Shown one piece after another: positions 5,103 to 6,565 of a stretch of 6,565 nt of DNA; the stretch's first letter is position 1; the number at the start of each line of letters is the position of its first letter. Under the pieces are notes generated by a model. It was not told the DNA's origin. It worked only from the letters and a program-made list of their open reading frames with translations, and ran no database searches. This stretch comes from Patescibacteria group bacterium. GTDB taxonomy: Bacteria; Patescibacteriota; Kazan-3B-28; UBA10110. The position numbers were made by a program, and so were the translations under genes. The stretch lies in NCBI GenBank assembly GCA_003524745.1, contig DQGN01000010.1, positions 12,603 through 19,167 of the forward strand, read 5' to 3'.

Positions 5103-6212
5103 ATGGCGCCAGACGATTATTATCAGGTTTTGGGGTTAAGTCGGACAGCAACTCCGGACGAAATTAAAAAAGCTTATCGGAAGTTGGCTTTGCAGTATCA
5201 TCCTGATAAAACTAAGGGGGATAAAACTGCCGAAGAAAAATTTAAAAAAATTAATCAAGCCTATCAGGTTTTATCCGACCCGGCTAAACGGCAACAATAC
5301 GATCAATTCGGCGCTGCTGGCGCTGCTGGTAGTGGTTTTTCCGGTTGGTCGCAAGCGGATTTTGCACAGGGATTTGATTTGAACGACCTCGGCGGTTTTG
5401 GTGATATTTTTGATACTTTCTTTACCGGCGCAACTGGCGGTCGGCGCAGTAGTAGTAGGAGAGATCCGGAGAGCCTTAAACGAGGATCCGACATAGAAGC
5501 GAACATTCAGATTACTTTTGAGGAAGCAGTTTTCGGGGCGACTAAAAAGATTAGTATTAATCGGCAAATGACTTGCGAAAATTGTCAGGGATCGGGAGGT
5601 CAAGACGGCAAAACCAGTAAATGTGATGTCTGCGGGGGTAGCGGAGAAGTCGCCAAAACCCAGCGCACTATTCTGGGAACATTCACCCAAAAAACTCTCT
5701 GCGCAGACTGCCGGGGGTCTGGCCAAAAACCAGCGAGAATGTGTCGGAGCTGTCACGGCGAGGGGCGCAAAACTAAAACAGAGATGATCGATATCGAAAT
5801 TCCAGCCGGGGTGAACAGCGGCCAGACGATTAAGATAAGCGGTTATGGCGAAGCCGGTTGGCGAAATGGTCGGGCTGGAGATCTGTATGTTAATATCCAT
5901 GTTTTGCCCAGCAAAGATTTTGAGCGGCACGGCGATGATTTGTTCCGCATCGAAACCATTAGTTATCCAATAGCGGTATTGGGCGGGGAAGTCAAAGTAA
6001 AATCATTAGAGGGCAGTTTAACTTTAACGATTCCCGCAGGAACCAAAAGCGGAGAGGTCTTTCGTCTCAACAATAAAGGCGTAAAACATTGGGACAAGGC
6101 GGGTACGGGCGATTTACTGGTGAGGGTAGACATCATTATTCCAGCGCGACTCACTCTCAAGCAAAGACGATTATTAGAAGAATTGCAAGACGAATTCGAT
6201 TTGAATAAGTAA
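5103..6212 (+). CDS. dnaJ: Chaperone protein DnaJ (Hsp40)
   Basis: DnaJ delivers unfolded clients to DnaK and stimulates its ATPase. At 369 residues it is full length and of type I. The J domain (6 to about 72) has HPD at 33-35. A Gly/Phe-rich linker (about 73-125) contains a DIFDTFF motif. The zinc domain has all four CxxCxGxG repeats: CENCQGSG (158-165), CDVCGGSG (174-181), CADCRGSG (200-207) and CRSCHGEG (214-221). Two C-terminal client-binding domains follow, ending at [16 protein letters not shown] near the C-terminus. The ATG at 5103 has no Shine-Dalgarno; the preceding bases are an A/T run (atattttatttt). It lies 55 bases after the lipoprotein stop. No CIRCE is seen here, so expression depends on read-through or an undetected promoter. 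Confidence 0.97.
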   Translation: MAPDDYYQVLGLSRTATPDEIKKAYRKLALQYHPDKTKGDKTAEEKFKKINQAYQVLSDPAKRQQYDQFGAAGAAGSGFSGWSQADFAQGFDLNDLGGFGDIFDTFFTGATGGRRSSSRRDPESLKRGSDIEANIQITFEEAVFGATKKISINRQMTCENCQGSGGQDGKTSKCDVCGGSGEVAKTQRTILGTFTQKTLCADCRGSGQKPARMCRSCHGEGRKTKTEMIDIEIPAGVNSGQTIKISGYGEAGWRNGRAGDLYVNIHVLPSKDFERHGDDLFRIETISYPIAVLGGEVKVKSLEGSLTLTIPAGTKSGEVFRLNNKGVKHWDKAGTGDLLVRVDIIIPARLTLKQRRLLEELQDEFDLNK

Positions 6213-6222
6213 TCTTCATCAT

Positions 6223-6333
6223 GGGATTTATCCCGTTAAAAACTATAATTTCTGACCCATCCCATTGTTTCATTGGTATAGGGGAGACTTAATCATATGT
6301 CGGTTGGAGGTGTGCTATCGTTTCTAACGGGAT
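6223..6333. repeat. Inverted-arm element, copy 2 (downstream of dnaJ)
   Basis: It begins gggat-tt-atccc (6223-6234), continues as atcccgttaaaaactat (6230-6246), and its reverse complement returns at 6317-6333 as atcgtttctaacgggat with 15 of 17 positions matching. Total length is 111 bases against 112 for copy 1. A TATA-containing stretch (tatagg, 6277-6282) sits between the arms, at almost the same offset as the TATAAT in copy 1. The rest of the internal sequence is clearly diverged between the copies. The right arm lies within the small ORF at 6297-6380. Confidence 0.7.
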
Positions 6334-6380
6334 TTACTTTCTTTATTTTTTTTGTTATGGTAAAGCCAGTTTACGCATAA
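6297..6380 (+). CDS. Possible 27-residue hydrophobic peptide
   Basis: ATG at 6297, TAA at 6378-6380. The product begins MSVGGVLSFLTG, runs through a Phe/Ile/Val-rich segment, and ends VKPVYA. It resembles a single membrane span or a bare signal peptide. A purine-rich ggggaga at 6281-6287 lies about ten bases before the ATG. Codons 7-13 overlap the right arm of the inverted-arm element. It is in the same frame as the gene starting at 6393, separated by one TAA and four codons. It may be a real small membrane peptide, a decayed N-terminus of that gene, or chance. Confidence 0.25.
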   Translation: MSVGGVLSFLTGFTFFIFFVMVKPVYA

Positions 6381-6392
6381 AAATTTGTAAAG

Positions 6393-6565
6393 ATGGTGCC
6401 CACTTGGGATTTGGTTCTGTTAGTCTTTTTCGCTGCCAGTATAGTCTATGGTTTCTTGATGGGAAAAGACAAAATTATGGTAACGATTTTGGGGGCCTAT
6501 GTGGGTCTGGTCATTGCTAATCAGTGGGGGGCACGAGTCTTTAGTTTGGTCTCCGAAGAGTCCGC
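6393..6565 (+). CDS. Membrane protein, 5' part only (cut by window end)
   Basis: ATG at 6393, open to the window edge (57 codons plus two bases), so the C-terminus is missing. Two hydrophobic segments are visible, about residues 5-23 and 29-46, joined by a short Gly/Lys loop (MGKDK, 24-28). The style, an N-terminal aromatic-rich helix, a GK-containing turn and a second helix, is one I recall from short uncharacterised Patescibacteria proteins. CvpA-like membrane proteins start similarly, but the resemblance is too weak for a name. An in-frame TAA at 6378-6380 limits upstream extension. No clear Shine-Dalgarno precedes the ATG. Spacing from dnaJ is 180 bases and contains a repeat, so operon membership is uncertain. 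Confidence 0.6.
   Translation, partial: MVPTWDLVLLVFFAASIVYGFLMGKDKIMVTILGAYVGLVIANQWGARVFSLVSEES

Noticed and set aside
5271..5930. Minus-strand ORF of 219 residues opposite dnaJ
   Set aside because: Every part of dnaJ on the + strand, including the zinc motifs, is conserved family sequence. The antisense frame has no family features and is open by codon bias.
6223..6245. Rho-independent terminator after dnaJ
   Set aside because: The gggat/atccc stem is only four to five pairs with a tiny loop, and it is followed by gttaaaa, not a T-run.
1..6565. tRNA, rRNA, CRISPR array or transposase
   Set aside because: No tRNA-like cloverleaf, rRNA signature, regularly spaced repeat or transposase-like protein was seen in either strand.

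Overview
The window is a bacterial heat-shock chaperone locus, all on the + strand: a small unknown membrane-protein gene, then hrcA, grpE, dnaK, an unknown lipoprotein gene, dnaJ, and the start of a membrane-protein gene cut by the right edge. Stop codons are five TAA and one TGA, and no gene has an internal TGA, so the standard bacterial code fits. Several traits suggest a member of the Candidate Phyla Radiation (Patescibacteria): a very short HrcA, Asn/Thr-rich hypothetical lipoproteins, weak or missing Shine-Dalgarno sequences in front of most genes, and many short palindromic repeats. This assignment is inference from gene style and memory, not from a marker phylogeny.

Layout. Bases 1-238 hold no convincing gene but are packed with palindromes (G/C-rich hairpins and A/T palindromes). 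Bases 239-326 hold a promoter, a leader hairpin and a strong ribosome binding site for the 145-residue membrane protein (327-764). Eleven bases after its stop comes a CIRCE operator (775-801) that overlaps the -35 box of the hrcA promoter. That promoter predicts a start site almost on the hrcA ATG, so the mRNA may be leaderless. hrcA (822-1526), grpE (1633-2193) and dnaK (2256-4148) follow as a probable operon. A lipoprotein gene (4301-5047) and dnaJ (5103-6212) come next. After dnaJ lie a 27-codon hydrophobic ORF (6297-6380) and the partial gene (6393-6565).

How the genes work together. HrcA represses its own operon through CIRCE and is normally kept active by GroEL in other bacteria. DnaK is the ATP-driven Hsp70, DnaJ delivers clients and stimulates its ATPase, and GrpE exchanges its nucleotide. 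The lipoprotein sits between dnaK and dnaJ and has no recognised function.

Most interesting points. (1) Two ~111-base elements with the same terminal inverted arms (gggat..atcccgtta / taacgggat) lie at 4191-4302 and 6223-6333, flanking the lipoprotein-dnaJ block as direct repeats. In the first copy the right arm contains the lipoprotein start codon. (2) HrcA lacks about 100 residues of the middle of the protein. (3) A 43-base C/G-rich palindrome is read in frame inside the grpE N-terminus. (4) Most junctions of the operon carry a palindromic repeat, drawn from several different families.
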